Counted from the first letter of the stretch, positions 1 through 7,020 are shown. The stretch: 7,514 nt of DNA from Candidatus Brocadiaceae bacterium (GCA_003551785.1 PUNP01000497.1:1-7514); one strand, 5' to 3'. Numbers and translations: made by a program. Notes: generated by a model not told the origin, from the sequence alone.

Positions 1-798
1 CGTATCAATTTGAAAGTCATATCCATCAAAAAAATCTAACCCAAGAAGATTGTAAGACGCAGAATCTTCCCATATATGGTCGGTATAATTGGACAGCACC
101 GACACATCCAAATCTGCCTTTAAATTATCAACATTCAAATTTCTTTTAGTCGTTGGTAATTCTGCTTTACTGCCGTCAGCCAGTTTACCCACTCGTGTTC
201 TTCCGTAAATTGAAAACGGTCCCGTTCTTTCTGCCGCTCTTCTGGTTATTATGCTGGTCGTGGCTCCTGTATCAACCATCATGTCAACCTTGTGTCTTCC
301 ATATCTGCCAGATATTGCAACACCTTCTATGACAATGGCGTTTTCATCATGATATATAGTTTTTGTTCGCCAATCAACAACTTTATAACCCACGCTAAAT
401 GGAATTACGTAGTCCGCTGGTTTTGTTGACTGTGTTGCATACAAACTATGGTCTGACTGCCTGATCTGGCTTGCCTTCACCGGTTCGATGACTTCGCTTT
501 TTCTGTCTGATCCGCTGTACAACCCCATCATAATAACAACAGCGATTGCAAAAATCGACAAAGGAGCGATCAAAGATTTTTTCTTCGGGTGCTGGATTAG
601 AAAAGTTTTACACCCGGAGGGGCAGTTTACTTCAAGAGTTTTCCCGGGAATGATTGGCAACCTTATCCGCCGATTACAAATCGGACATCTGACTATGGTC
701 TTTTTTCGATTTTGCCTCGGTAGATGTTTCCTGACTTCACGCGTCCCTCTGAAGGGCGGTGCCACGAAAATTTGCCCGCATTTATCAACCCAGAACAT
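1..798 (-). CDS. Membrane-anchored zinc-ribbon/retropepsin-like aspartic protease (C-terminus cut by window edge)
   Basis: The frame is open from an ATG at 798 to the left edge, giving 266 residues with no stop. A GGAG ribosome-binding site lies 6 bases before the ATG. Visible parts in order: a cytoplasmic zinc ribbon with Cys38, Cys41, Cys59 and Cys63 (CPIC and CPSGC knuckles, MJ0042-like); a Lys-rich stretch (71-74) before one transmembrane helix at about 75-95, which predicts N-in/C-out topology; a linker; then a retropepsin domain. The domain has the catalytic motif VDTGAT with Asp176 and, near the cut end, the family's LLGLDF block (251-256). Retropepsin-like (clan AA) proteases act as dimers, each giving one Asp. 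From family knowledge, bacterial relatives include periplasmic PerP and sporulation SpoIIGA, both tied to regulated proteolysis. The substrate here is unknown. Little more than the domain end should be missing. The protease fold call is firm; the biological role is not. Confidence 0.86.
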   Translation of the reverse strand, partial: MFWVDKCGQIFVAPPFRGTREVRKHLPRQNRKKTIVRCPICNRRIRLPIIPGKTLEVNCPSGCKTFLIQHPKKKSLIAPLSIFAIAVVIMMGLYSGSDRKSEVIEPVKASQIRQSDHSLYATQSTKPADYVIPFSVGYKVVDWRTKTIYHDENAIVIEGVAISGRYGRHKVDMMVDTGATTSIITRRAAERTGPFSIYGRTRVGKLADGSKAELPTTKRNLNVDNLKADLDVSVLSNYTDHIWEDSASYNLLGLDFFDGYDFQIDT

Positions 799-939
799 TG
801 TTCTCTCCCAAAAGCACTTTGTAACCTATAAAACCTCTCACTCGACCACTGTATAATAAGTCGAATTGCTGACGGTTTTATAACAAACAAATTCTTTTGG
901 CAGATGAGAATTATCGATATCTTTCTCCAGGACTCCTTG
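799..939 (-). promoter_or_regulatory. Intergenic upstream region of the retropepsin-like gene
   Basis: These 141 bases separate the CHAT gene stop from the retropepsin-like start and hold the promoter-like repeat at 842-905. I see no strong terminator hairpin with a T-run after the CHAT gene, so read-through from the upstream operon is possible. The shared repeat argues that the retropepsin-like gene also has its own promoter. Confidence 0.5.
842..905 (-). promoter_or_regulatory. Promoter-like direct repeat, copy A (upstream of retropepsin-like gene)
   Basis: The core 842-885 is identical at 39 of 44 positions to 7021-7064. Weaker similarity, with small indels, continues to about 905 (copy B to 7083). 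Read on the minus strand, both copies contain TGTTATAAA (877-885 here), which fits an extended -10 (TGn plus TATAAA) with no clear -35 box. Further downstream both have TCGAC, 13 bases, GTCGA, a 23-bp interrupted palindrome (842-864) that could be an operator or an RNA hairpin. The copy ends 43 bases before the start codon at 798, against 44 bases for copy B. Conserved spacing to two unrelated genes favours a shared promoter/operator over a random repeat. The regulator is unknown. Confidence 0.6.
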
Positions 940-3900
940 CTACTGGTCTGTCTCCGATAAAGACCCCTGAATGCTCACGACAAAAGCCCCCCATTTACGT
1001 GGATGTATATCTTCTCCACTTTCACGGGCTTTAGTTATCATACTTCGCTGTGTTTGGGTCATGGCAGTGGTCGCACATCCGTCTTTGAGATAGCGCCCAT
1101 AGAAATCTATCATGAGCTCGGCGGTCTCGGTATCCGGCACCCTCCAGAGCGTTATGAGTAAGTTCTTTGCTCCAGCCTGCACAAATGCCCGTCTGAGTCC
1201 CATCACTCCCTCACCGCCCGTAAGCTCCCCCAACCCCGTATCACAGGCCGACAGAGCGACAAGCCGGGTTCCCCACAGGTCAAGTGTGCCCACTTCCTCG
1301 GCGGTGACGATGCCGTCATCGAGGTATTCTTCCCGCATTTCTTCCACAATGGCACGCGAAGCCCCTGCAAGGGCGAAGCCGGAGCGGTGCATGGGATTGG
1401 CGGCTCTGGCAGCGGGCATCGGCTGGATCCCCCTCTGAGTAAGGTCAGCCACCGGCCCCGTAGGTTCGGGGGCTTCGGTATCCGGCAGGAAAAAACCGTG
1501 CGTGGCCAGGTGCAGAATGGCGGGTTTATTTACAGTTTTGAGGCGCGGCTCCGATGCCTCAGCTCCAAGCCAGGTTTCTACCGTATGGCCCTGTTGTTTT
1601 AGCAATTCACGAATGGCTTCGACCTCTTTCCGGGTGCCTGGAAGCGGTTCAAAACGCATTCGGGTCAGCATAGAGCGATCCTGGTCGGTCATTACACTTC
1701 CGTGGGCATCATCCCGGGTAATAAAAGCCGTCGCTCTTTGTCCCTTATCTTCCAGCCCGAAGTCTGGGTCTCCAAAGAGCACAGCGCCCTCGGTGTTTTC
1801 TTCTATCTGCCGAACAAGGTCACGACCACTTCCGACGTAGGCAATGTTGTATTTCTCGATCACATAGCGGTCGTCCGGGGAGATAAACGTTGCAAACGAC
1901 AGGAAATTCAGTTCGCCGTCCGGACTGATTATAACGCCGGTTGTATCTCTCAGGTGTTTTTCTATGGGCGTCCATACCAATTCATACAATCGCCTGGAAA
2001 AATCTGTTACCGGTTCCTGCCTTCGCATTGCACTCCGGTACCGGTCTATAAGTGCATCTATCTTTTCTGCGGAGCCCAGTTCTACGAATTTCGGTTCGTC
2101 TTCTTCCCTGCTTATAATAAAAGCGGCATATTGGGCGGGAAGAAAAATATCTTCTGTTCCGAGTTCCTCTCTCTGTTTGGCCGTTGCTATAGGATGGAAC
2201 CGGGTGATCTCTATCAAAGCATGCCCATCTGGAATAGCCTCTTTTACCTGCTCTAAATTTACCCGGCTTGCCCGGCGGCCTTCACGGTAGCGTCCGGCTT
2301 TCCTGGAAAGTTTGCGCTCAAGTACTTCAGCCTCATCTGTGAGTTCTTCGATCCGTTCCCGGCGCTGCCGGAGCTGTTGTTCTGTAAATTCTCCCGGCTC
2401 CTCGAACATGAATGTAGAAATCTGTGTTCTTATATCCCGTATTTCATTCCAAAGCTTCTGGGCTTCGGAGTCATCGCTGATACGCTGACGGTCTTCGAGC
2501 ATGGAGTCTGCCACGACGGCTTTGTTGCGTAGCAGCCAGTTTGCAGTTTCATTCAGAACCGGACGATCGAATTCAGTATGATGCAGAGACAGGGTTAGCA
2601 ATAATCTATGTGTCCCTAATCGGCTCCCCTCCCGTTCAAAAGCTATCCTCTGACGCTCGGATTTGCCGTAATACACGTTCTCACGTACAGTTTCAATAAT
2701 GGCTGGTACAGGGAACACAGTATCGAAAGAATCATCATATTTCTCCATCTCAATATAAAGCACCGCCAAATTGTTCAATAACGTAGCTACGCTCGGATGT
2801 TTCGGGCCGAAAGCTTTTTCGTATATCTCCATAGCACGTTTATTTAAAGGCTCTGCTTTGCTGTAAAGACCCTGTTCGCAATAAACAGTAGCCAGACTGT
2901 TCAGACTCGTGGCAACACTTGGATGTTCCGAGCCGAAAGCGTTTTCACGTATCTCCAGTGCACGCTCATGTAACGGTTCAGCCGCCGCATAAAGGCCTTG
3001 ATATCCATAAAGATTGGCCAAATTATTCAAAGCCGTACCTACTCTCGGATGTTTTGGGCCTAATGCTTCTTCAAAAATTTTCAGCGCACGCTCTAAAAGT
3101 GGCTCTGCCTTTGCGTAAAGCCCCTGTTCTCGATATAGAATACCCAGATTGTTCAGGCTCGTAGCGACCCCTGGATGCTCAGGACCAAGAGATTTTTCTT
3201 TTATCTCCAGAGAACGCTTATGCAACGGTTCAGCTTCCGCAAAAAGACCTTGATCACTATACAGCCCCGCCAAATTGTCAAGGCTCGTTGCAGTATAGGG
3301 ATGTTCGGGTCCGAGAGTTTTTTCATATATCTCCAGGGCACGCTTATATAAAGATTCCGCTTCGGAATAAAGCCCCTGAGTCGAATATAACAGCCCCAGA
3401 CTGATAAGGCCCGTTGCTATATAAGGATGCTCCGGACCGACGGCTTCTTCACCTATCTCCAGAGCACGCTTATATAAAGGCTCTGCTCTGGTGTAAAGTC
3501 CCTGATCGTAATAAAGTCCAGCCAAGCTGTGAAGGCTAAGGGCAACCTCAGGGTGATCAGGGCCGTAAAATTCTTTGCGTATCTCCAACGCACGTTTATA
3601 TAGTGGCTCTGCTTTGGCGTAAAGGCCTTGTGCTCTATGGAGCTGGGCAAGATTGTTAAGACTTGTGGTTATCTTGGGATGGTCGGGGCCAAAAGCTTTT
3701 TCATCTATCTCAAGTGACCGTTCAAATAACTGTTTTGCTTCGGTGAAAAGCCCCCGACTTGCATACAGCACACCTAAGCCGCTCAGGCTGTCGGCCACAT
3801 CAGGATGCTCCGGCCCGTGAACATTCTCATGTATCTCTAACGCACGCTCATATAATGGTTCCGCCTTAGCGTACCTCCCCTGTTCATAATAAATTCTGGC

Positions 3901-4431
3901 CAAATTGTTCAGGCTGGTGGCTATTTTAAGGTGCTGTGGATCGAGGAATTTCTCCCTTAACTTCAGTGCACGTTCATATAAAGGTTTTGCCTTGGCATAA
4001 AGACCCTGGTGTTCATACAGCAAAGCAAGATTGTTTAAGCTGGTAGCTACTTTTAAATGTCTCGGGCCGAGAGCTTTTTCACGTATCTCCAGCGCTCGTT
4101 CGTAAAGTGGTCTTGCTTCGGCGTAGAGGGCCTGATCGTGGTAGAATTCTGCCAGATTGTTCAGTCCCATAGCTACATTGGGGTGCTCCGGTCCGAAATG
4201 ATGTTCGGCCATTTCAACCGCCTGTTTCGCCACATCAACAGCATCATCATATCTGCCTTCGTCTGCAAGGAATTTTGATTTGTCCAGAAGAGCGTCTAAC
4301 TTTTTTTCTTCCGGAGTTGATGTTTCTTCTGAATCTTCTGCCGGGATTGGCCTTGAAACGGTGGGAGCAGTGCAGGAAGCAAGAAAAACAAATAAACTTA
4401 TGAGCAGTATCCCGCATTTAAAATATTTCAT
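940..4431 (-). CDS. TPR-CHAT lipoprotein: kinesin-light-chain-type TPR array with C-terminal CHAT (caspase-like) protease domain
   Basis: This 1163-residue protein starts at an ATG with AGGG 7 bases upstream. Residues 1-20 form a lipoprotein signal ending in the lipobox LASC (Cys20). Thr follows the Cys, so no Asp retention signal is present and outer-membrane sorting is expected under the E. coli rule. One degenerate TPR (about 52-86) precedes 11 uninterrupted 42-residue repeats (87-548, DNA 2788-4173) with consensus parts SLNNLA, LY, QGLY, AEPLY, RALEI and GPEHP, and then a partial repeat. Residues about 640-725 are charged and probably coiled coil. The CHAT domain spans about 810-1155. It has the catalytic His in HLATHGFF (His978) and Cys in LSACDTGLGE (Cys1063), plus the usual late blocks AFVQAGAKNLLITLW and WGAFVV, so it looks intact and active. 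CHAT proteins are clan CD cysteine peptidases, often switched on by their TPR region. It is last in an operon with an ECF sigma factor and a FecR-like protein, whose periplasmic part is a candidate substrate (inference). Confidence 0.93.
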   Translation of the reverse strand: MKYFKCGILLISLFVFLASCTAPTVSRPIPAEDSEETSTPEEKKLDALLDKSKFLADEGRYDDAVDVAKQAVEMAEHHFGPEHPNVAMGLNNLAEFYHDQALYAEARPLYERALEIREKALGPRHLKVATSLNNLALLYEHQGLYAKAKPLYERALKLREKFLDPQHLKIATSLNNLARIYYEQGRYAKAEPLYERALEIHENVHGPEHPDVADSLSGLGVLYASRGLFTEAKQLFERSLEIDEKAFGPDHPKITTSLNNLAQLHRAQGLYAKAEPLYKRALEIRKEFYGPDHPEVALSLHSLAGLYYDQGLYTRAEPLYKRALEIGEEAVGPEHPYIATGLISLGLLYSTQGLYSEAESLYKRALEIYEKTLGPEHPYTATSLDNLAGLYSDQGLFAEAEPLHKRSLEIKEKSLGPEHPGVATSLNNLGILYREQGLYAKAEPLLERALKIFEEALGPKHPRVGTALNNLANLYGYQGLYAAAEPLHERALEIRENAFGSEHPSVATSLNSLATVYCEQGLYSKAEPLNKRAMEIYEKAFGPKHPSVATLLNNLAVLYIEMEKYDDSFDTVFPVPAIIETVRENVYYGKSERQRIAFEREGSRLGTHRLLLTLSLHHTEFDRPVLNETANWLLRNKAVVADSMLEDRQRISDDSEAQKLWNEIRDIRTQISTFMFEEPGEFTEQQLRQRRERIEELTDEAEVLERKLSRKAGRYREGRRASRVNLEQVKEAIPDGHALIEITRFHPIATAKQREELGTEDIFLPAQYAAFIISREEDEPKFVELGSAEKIDALIDRYRSAMRRQEPVTDFSRRLYELVWTPIEKHLRDTTGVIISPDGELNFLSFATFISPDDRYVIEKYNIAYVGSGRDLVRQIEENTEGAVLFGDPDFGLEDKGQRATAFITRDDAHGSVMTDQDRSMLTRMRFEPLPGTRKEVEAIRELLKQQGHTVETWLGAEASEPRLKTVNKPAILHLATHGFFLPDTEAPEPTGPVADLTQRGIQPMPAARAANPMHRSGFALAGASRAIVEEMREEYLDDGIVTAEEVGTLDLWGTRLVALSACDTGLGELTGGEGVMGLRRAFVQAGAKNLLITLWRVPDTETAELMIDFYGRYLKDGCATTAMTQTQRSMITKARESGEDIHPRKWGAFVVSIQGSLSETDQ
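2788..4173 (-). repeat. Tandem 126-bp coding repeat, 11 copies (42-residue TPRs)
   Basis: Eleven head-to-tail units of exactly 126 bases encode residues 87-548 of the CHAT lipoprotein with no insertion or deletion. The protein consensus is strong, but the DNA units differ at many third positions, so the array is not a very recent expansion and appears kept by selection on the protein. The unit type matches 42-residue kinesin-light-chain-like TPRs (TPR_10/TPR_12 style), which usually bind peptides or partner proteins along the concave face of a superhelix. Confidence 0.9.
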
Positions 4432-4475
4432 ATCTTTTCCCTGCTGACCGTTCCAAAAATGATAAAGACACGATC

Positions 4476-5819
4476 CTACAACTCGTCTATATGCTGCTGA
4501 ATCGCTCTTACAGCCGCCGGCATGTTGAGTTTGTTATAACAGCGCTGGAGCAGTTTAAGGTAAGTCAAGCTCTCGGGAGATTTTTCTACCAGCTTTTGGG
4601 CTTCATACAATGCTTCCGAATAACACTGCCAGTTTGGGCTGACAAGAAGATTGGCTGTTATAAACCTCCTTGCTTCTCCGTCCGGGATTGCTTCACTGAT
4701 TGTTGCAAGTATCCCGCTCAGCATCTCTGCTTTCTGCTCTCCCATCACTCGAAACAAAACTCCATCATCACGTGTGATTATCCGGCCATTGCGCCTTATG
4801 AAAAGCATGTATTCACCACCTCGCTGGAAGGGCTCAAACCCTGTTTCTCCCCATTTGAATTCCTGGTCATTGGTTCTTACAGTACCAACTATTTCATCCC
4901 GATCAACGGACCGGATAGTAACTTCATATACCGGTTCTTCATTGTCTTCAAGTGTCTCCCGGTCCGCCCACTTAAATCTCGGCATATCCGAAAGTATGAT
5001 CCCAGAAGGAGAGAGAACATAGGCTTCCAGCTCCACATCCCTGTATATGGGCGGTTCAACCTCTCTATGCAAATCCATTGGGGCCATTGCAATCTGCTGC
5101 ACATCAATAAAGTGGTCGGGGTCAGCGTCTATCCTGGCAGATAATACCGGACGTATTTCTGAATAAGGTTCCTTATCCACTCTGAGCAACCTGTCGGAAA
5201 ATATCCTGTATTGTCCTTCGTCTGTCAGGAAAAAAACATCATCTGCGCTCGTGATAATTGCACCACTTTTAGAAGCAATCGATATTTCGTCTCCCGTATA
5301 CAGATGAATAGAGCCGGCAGCATCGGCTGTCAGTTTGATGTCTTCTTTATGTCGAAATATATCCACCGTGCCTTGCACATCGGTCAAATAAGCAAACTTT
5401 TTGGGTTCGATTTCGACCACCGGGTGCTTTGCAGTATGGTATTTGAAAACAGCAACGGTGAAAACGAGTAGAAATACTGCTGCAACCGCCAGGGGTTTTA
5501 GAACATTAGTTCGACCTGAAAACAAACTGATTATTTTTCCCTTTTTGTCACTTTCTTTTATTTCCTCTTTCGGACGTATATGAGCGGAACGTTCCATAAA
5601 TTCATCAACCTGGCGGTCCATATCATCGGGTTCAAGTTCCGCCTTGTCCGGTTCAAACAGCAGAGCTTTATACTTTACGAGGACGGATGTCAGCACATGA
5701 AGATCTTTCCGGTCATTTTCCTGTCTGCTCGAATCCATGCCGGAATCATCATGCTCTGGAACGACAGGTCCCCTGTCTTCTCTAAGCAGATCTTCGTCAA
5801 ACTTTTCTTTTTCTCCCAT
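4476..5819 (-). CDS. FecR-like single-pass membrane protein, putative anti-sigma factor/sensor
   Basis: The chosen ATG at 5819 gives 447 residues and has GAGG 9 bases upstream. A GTG at 5834 would add five residues but has no ribosome-binding site. Residues 1-105 are hydrophilic and acidic, with a possible helix at 40-55 that could hold the sigma factor; no HxxxCxxC zinc anti-sigma motif is present. One transmembrane helix lies at about 107-126, after basic residues, so the C-terminal part should be periplasmic. Residues about 142-205 resemble a FecR domain (VQGTVDIF, then TGDEIS and an ASKSGAIIT strand). Residues about 270-358 look like a beta-sandwich (PSGIILSDMPRFKW, then YEVTIRS and GEYMLFIRR), and 363-447 is all-helical and TPR-like. 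It sits between the sigma and CHAT genes (44 bases to the latter), the position expected of a cognate sigma regulator. FecR and anti-sigma roles are inferred from weak motifs and context. Confidence 0.8.
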   Translation of the reverse strand: MGEKEKFDEDLLREDRGPVVPEHDDSGMDSSRQENDRKDLHVLTSVLVKYKALLFEPDKAELEPDDMDRQVDEFMERSAHIRPKEEIKESDKKGKIISLFSGRTNVLKPLAVAAVFLLVFTVAVFKYHTAKHPVVEIEPKKFAYLTDVQGTVDIFRHKEDIKLTADAAGSIHLYTGDEISIASKSGAIITSADDVFFLTDEGQYRIFSDRLLRVDKEPYSEIRPVLSARIDADPDHFIDVQQIAMAPMDLHREVEPPIYRDVELEAYVLSPSGIILSDMPRFKWADRETLEDNEEPVYEVTIRSVDRDEIVGTVRTNDQEFKWGETGFEPFQRGGEYMLFIRRNGRIITRDDGVLFRVMGEQKAEMLSGILATISEAIPDGEARRFITANLLVSPNWQCYSEALYEAQKLVEKSPESLTYLKLLQRCYNKLNMPAAVRAIQQHIDEL

Positions 5820-5828
5820 TTTACAAGT

Positions 5829-5832
5829 CCTC
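5829..5832 (-). promoter_or_regulatory. Ribosome-binding site GAGG that decides the FecR-like gene start
   Basis: GAGG lies 9 bases before the ATG at 5819 and overlaps the TGA stop of the sigma gene (5831-5833). It selects the ATG over the GTG at 5834. It also means that a ribosome ending the sigma gene sits on the next initiation site, a sign of translational coupling and balanced production of the two proteins. Confidence 0.6.
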
Positions 5833-6472
5833 ACTGTATCAGATCAGCCATTTCTTCCCAGAGTCCCGGCTGTTTCTTTATGCTTTTTCTCAATCTGCCC
5901 AGGCATCTGGAAAGATATACACCGACCTGGTTTGCCGGCATACCGAGTTTTTCCCCCGCTTCTTTATAAGACAGTTCATGGAAAAAGCGGTTAGTCAGCA
6001 GGTCCCGGCATGGTCTCCCCAAGTTATTTATTAGCTTCTGAAGGCTTTCCAAGGCCTGCGAGGTTACGGCATAATCAGAAATGCGTTCTGGTATATCGGC
6101 ATCGGGGTTTTCTTCCTGGCCTGGATTATTGAATGCTGTGCTCATGTTTGTCTCTTTGATTTTTCTTATTTTATCCACGCATTTATTGTGTGAAACCTGA
6201 GCGACAAATGCTTTGATGTTTTCGATTTTCTTTATCTTTCTGCACAATGCAAGCATTGTGTCCTGGGCGATATCTTCGGCCTCTTCTTTTGGAAAGTTGA
6301 ATGGATGTGTTCTTGCTATCGCAAAAGCATATCCCGCATATTGCCGGTATAATAATCTCCAGCTTTCGCTGCATCCTTGCAGGCATTGGTGGATCAGTTC
6401 CGCCTTTTCGCCCTTTTCCTTGTTATTCAAACGATGCCTCGTCAGTATATATCTAAAGGGTGGGGCAAACAC
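5831..6472 (-). CDS. ECF-type RNA polymerase sigma factor (sigma-70 family)
   Basis: The longest frame is 213 residues, within the usual size for group 4 (ECF) sigma factors, which carry only regions 2 and 4. Region 2 spans about 37-105: SWRLLYRQYAGYAFAIA, then EEAEDIAQDTMLALC for core binding, and IKAFVAQVSHNKCVDKIRK for -10 recognition. Region 4 spans about 141-198, with a helix-turn-helix from SYKEAGEKLGMP to YLSRCLGRLRKS that would read the -35 element. The start is uncertain. A GTG at 6472 has only a poor ribosome-binding site, because its purine run abuts the codon. A TTG at 6430 has GAGG 6 bases upstream and gives a 199-residue protein with a more typical ECF N-terminus. First gene of the operon; its stop overlaps the next gene's ribosome-binding site. 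The FecR-like protein directly downstream is the likely anti-sigma partner. Target promoters are unknown. Confidence 0.92.
   Translation of the reverse strand: MFAPPFRYILTRHRLNNKEKGEKAELIHQCLQGCSESWRLLYRQYAGYAFAIARTHPFNFPKEEAEDIAQDTMLALCRKIKKIENIKAFVAQVSHNKCVDKIRKIKETNMSTAFNNPGQEENPDADIPERISDYAVTSQALESLQKLINNLGRPCRDLLTNRFFHELSYKEAGEKLGMPANQVGVYLSRCLGRLRKSIKKQPGLWEEMADLIQ
6437..6440 (-). promoter_or_regulatory. Ribosome-binding site GAGG supporting a TTG start for the sigma factor
   Basis: GAGG is followed by six bases and then a TTG at 6430-6428 in frame with the sigma factor (codon 15 of the long form). This is a better-spaced site than anything before the GTG at 6472, so the true protein may begin here. 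Confidence 0.4.
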
Positions 6473-6511
6473 CCCTTTCTCATTTCAGCAAAAGGAGCGT
6501 TTGCCGGAGGT

Positions 6512-6532
6512 AAAACCATCTCGTTTGGTTTT
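6512..6532 (-). other. Small hairpin in the 5' leader of the sigma operon
   Basis: AAAACCA (6512-6518) and TGGTTTT (6526-6532) form a perfect 7-bp stem with a 7-base loop in the leader between the predicted promoter and the sigma start. It is A/T-rich with no T-run after it on the transcribed strand, so it is not a terminator. A role in mRNA stability or translation is possible; chance is also possible. Confidence 0.3.
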
Positions 6533-6557
6533 ATTGCTTATGTATTTCAGCCACCCA

Positions 6558-6587
6558 ATTATACAACATTTTTCGTCTCTTTACCAA
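6558..6587 (-). promoter_or_regulatory. Sigma70-type promoter of the sigma/FecR-like/CHAT operon
   Basis: On the minus strand TTGGTA (6582-6587, four of six to consensus) is followed by 18 bases and a perfect TATAAT (6558-6563). Transcription should start near 6550, leaving a leader of about 80-120 bases before the sigma gene, depending on its start codon. The -35 box overlaps the stop codon of the small secreted protein. This implies housekeeping transcription of the operon, not purely autoregulated ECF control. Confidence 0.6.
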
Positions 6588-6976
6588 CGTCGTGGTACGG
6601 TAATAACCGGCGGTGGTGAATAGATACCGGAACTCCGAGAGGGCGAACGAAGGGGAGTCCAAGCCAATCCTGATGAATAAGATCTGGTGCTCAACCTTGG
6701 CGTAGAGGAGCGCCTGCTATAGTAATTGCGCAGGTAAGTGGAACGATTACCCGTTGCCACTCTCCCGGTATAAGGATTTCTGTTGCCCGGGAAACTCCAG
6801 TTGGTGTAGGGATTACCATCCGGCCTACTTCGCCAATGGCTCCTTACATAAGTACCATCTGAACGATAGTACCCGCGGACGCGTACACTGGCTTCAGCAG
6901 TCGGAAATGCTGAGAAGGCAGACAAACCAAAAAGCAACGCAACTACAAACTGCACAAAAAACCGTTTCCTGAACAT
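6581..6976 (-). CDS. Small secreted Arg/Ser/Tyr-rich protein with GYYRSDGTYV motif
   Basis: This 131-residue protein has a strong ribosome-binding site (AGGAGG, 8 bases before the ATG) and a classical Sec signal peptide: basic MFRKR, a hydrophobic core, and probable cleavage after Ala29 (AEA then S). The mature part, about 102 residues, opens with RGYYRSDGTYVRSHWRS, then NPYTNWSFPGN and NPYTGRVATGN (34-77). I recognise this pattern from many short exported or surface-associated hypothetical proteins of Gram-negative bacteria and some phages; no biochemical function is known to me. The tail is rich in Ser, Arg and Pro and ends PRRW. It has no Cys and no transmembrane segment after the signal. 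It lies just upstream of the sigma operon and shares its upstream element with the retropepsin-like gene, so it may belong to the same envelope response (inference). Confidence 0.85.
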   Translation of the reverse strand: MFRKRFFVQFVVALLFGLSAFSAFPTAEASVRVRGYYRSDGTYVRSHWRSRPDGNPYTNWSFPGNRNPYTGRVATGNRSTYLRNYYSRRSSTPRLSTRSYSSGLAWTPLRSPSRSSGIYSPPPVITVPRRW

Positions 6977-7020
6977 CTTTCCATCCTCCTACAAAAAGTT
7001 GAGATTTTCACCCGGTCTCT

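Noticed and set aside
488..856. Plus-strand 122-residue open frame
   Set aside because: It lies opposite the minus-strand zinc-ribbon/retropepsin gene, whose motifs (CPIC, DTGAT, LLGLDF) show which frame is real; it also runs into the promoter-like repeat.
842..864. LexA/SOS box reading of the ACTGTATA sequence in the shared element
   Set aside because: The CTGT-N8-ACAG spacing of the E. coli-type box is absent; only a half-site is present, so SOS control is not supported.
693..890. Minus-strand 65-residue open frame
   Set aside because: It overlaps the start of the retropepsin-like gene in another frame, has no recognisable features, and covers the conserved upstream element.
1702..2290. 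Long plus-strand frames (184 and 108 residues) opposite the CHAT gene
   Set aside because: The minus frame has complete TPR, linker and CHAT motifs over this stretch; the plus frames are antisense shadows.
3453..3650. Minus-strand 65-residue frame within the TPR array
   Set aside because: It is an alternate reading of the 126-bp repeat, and its own internal repetition simply mirrors the TPR periodicity.
2788..4173. CRISPR-like array because of regular spacing
   Set aside because: The 126-bp period is coding and translates to consensus TPRs; there are no short identical repeats separated by unique spacers.
4491..5144. Plus-strand 217-residue frame
   Set aside because: It is antisense to the FecR-like gene, with no ribosome-binding site of note and no motif; the minus frame has a transmembrane helix and operon spacing.
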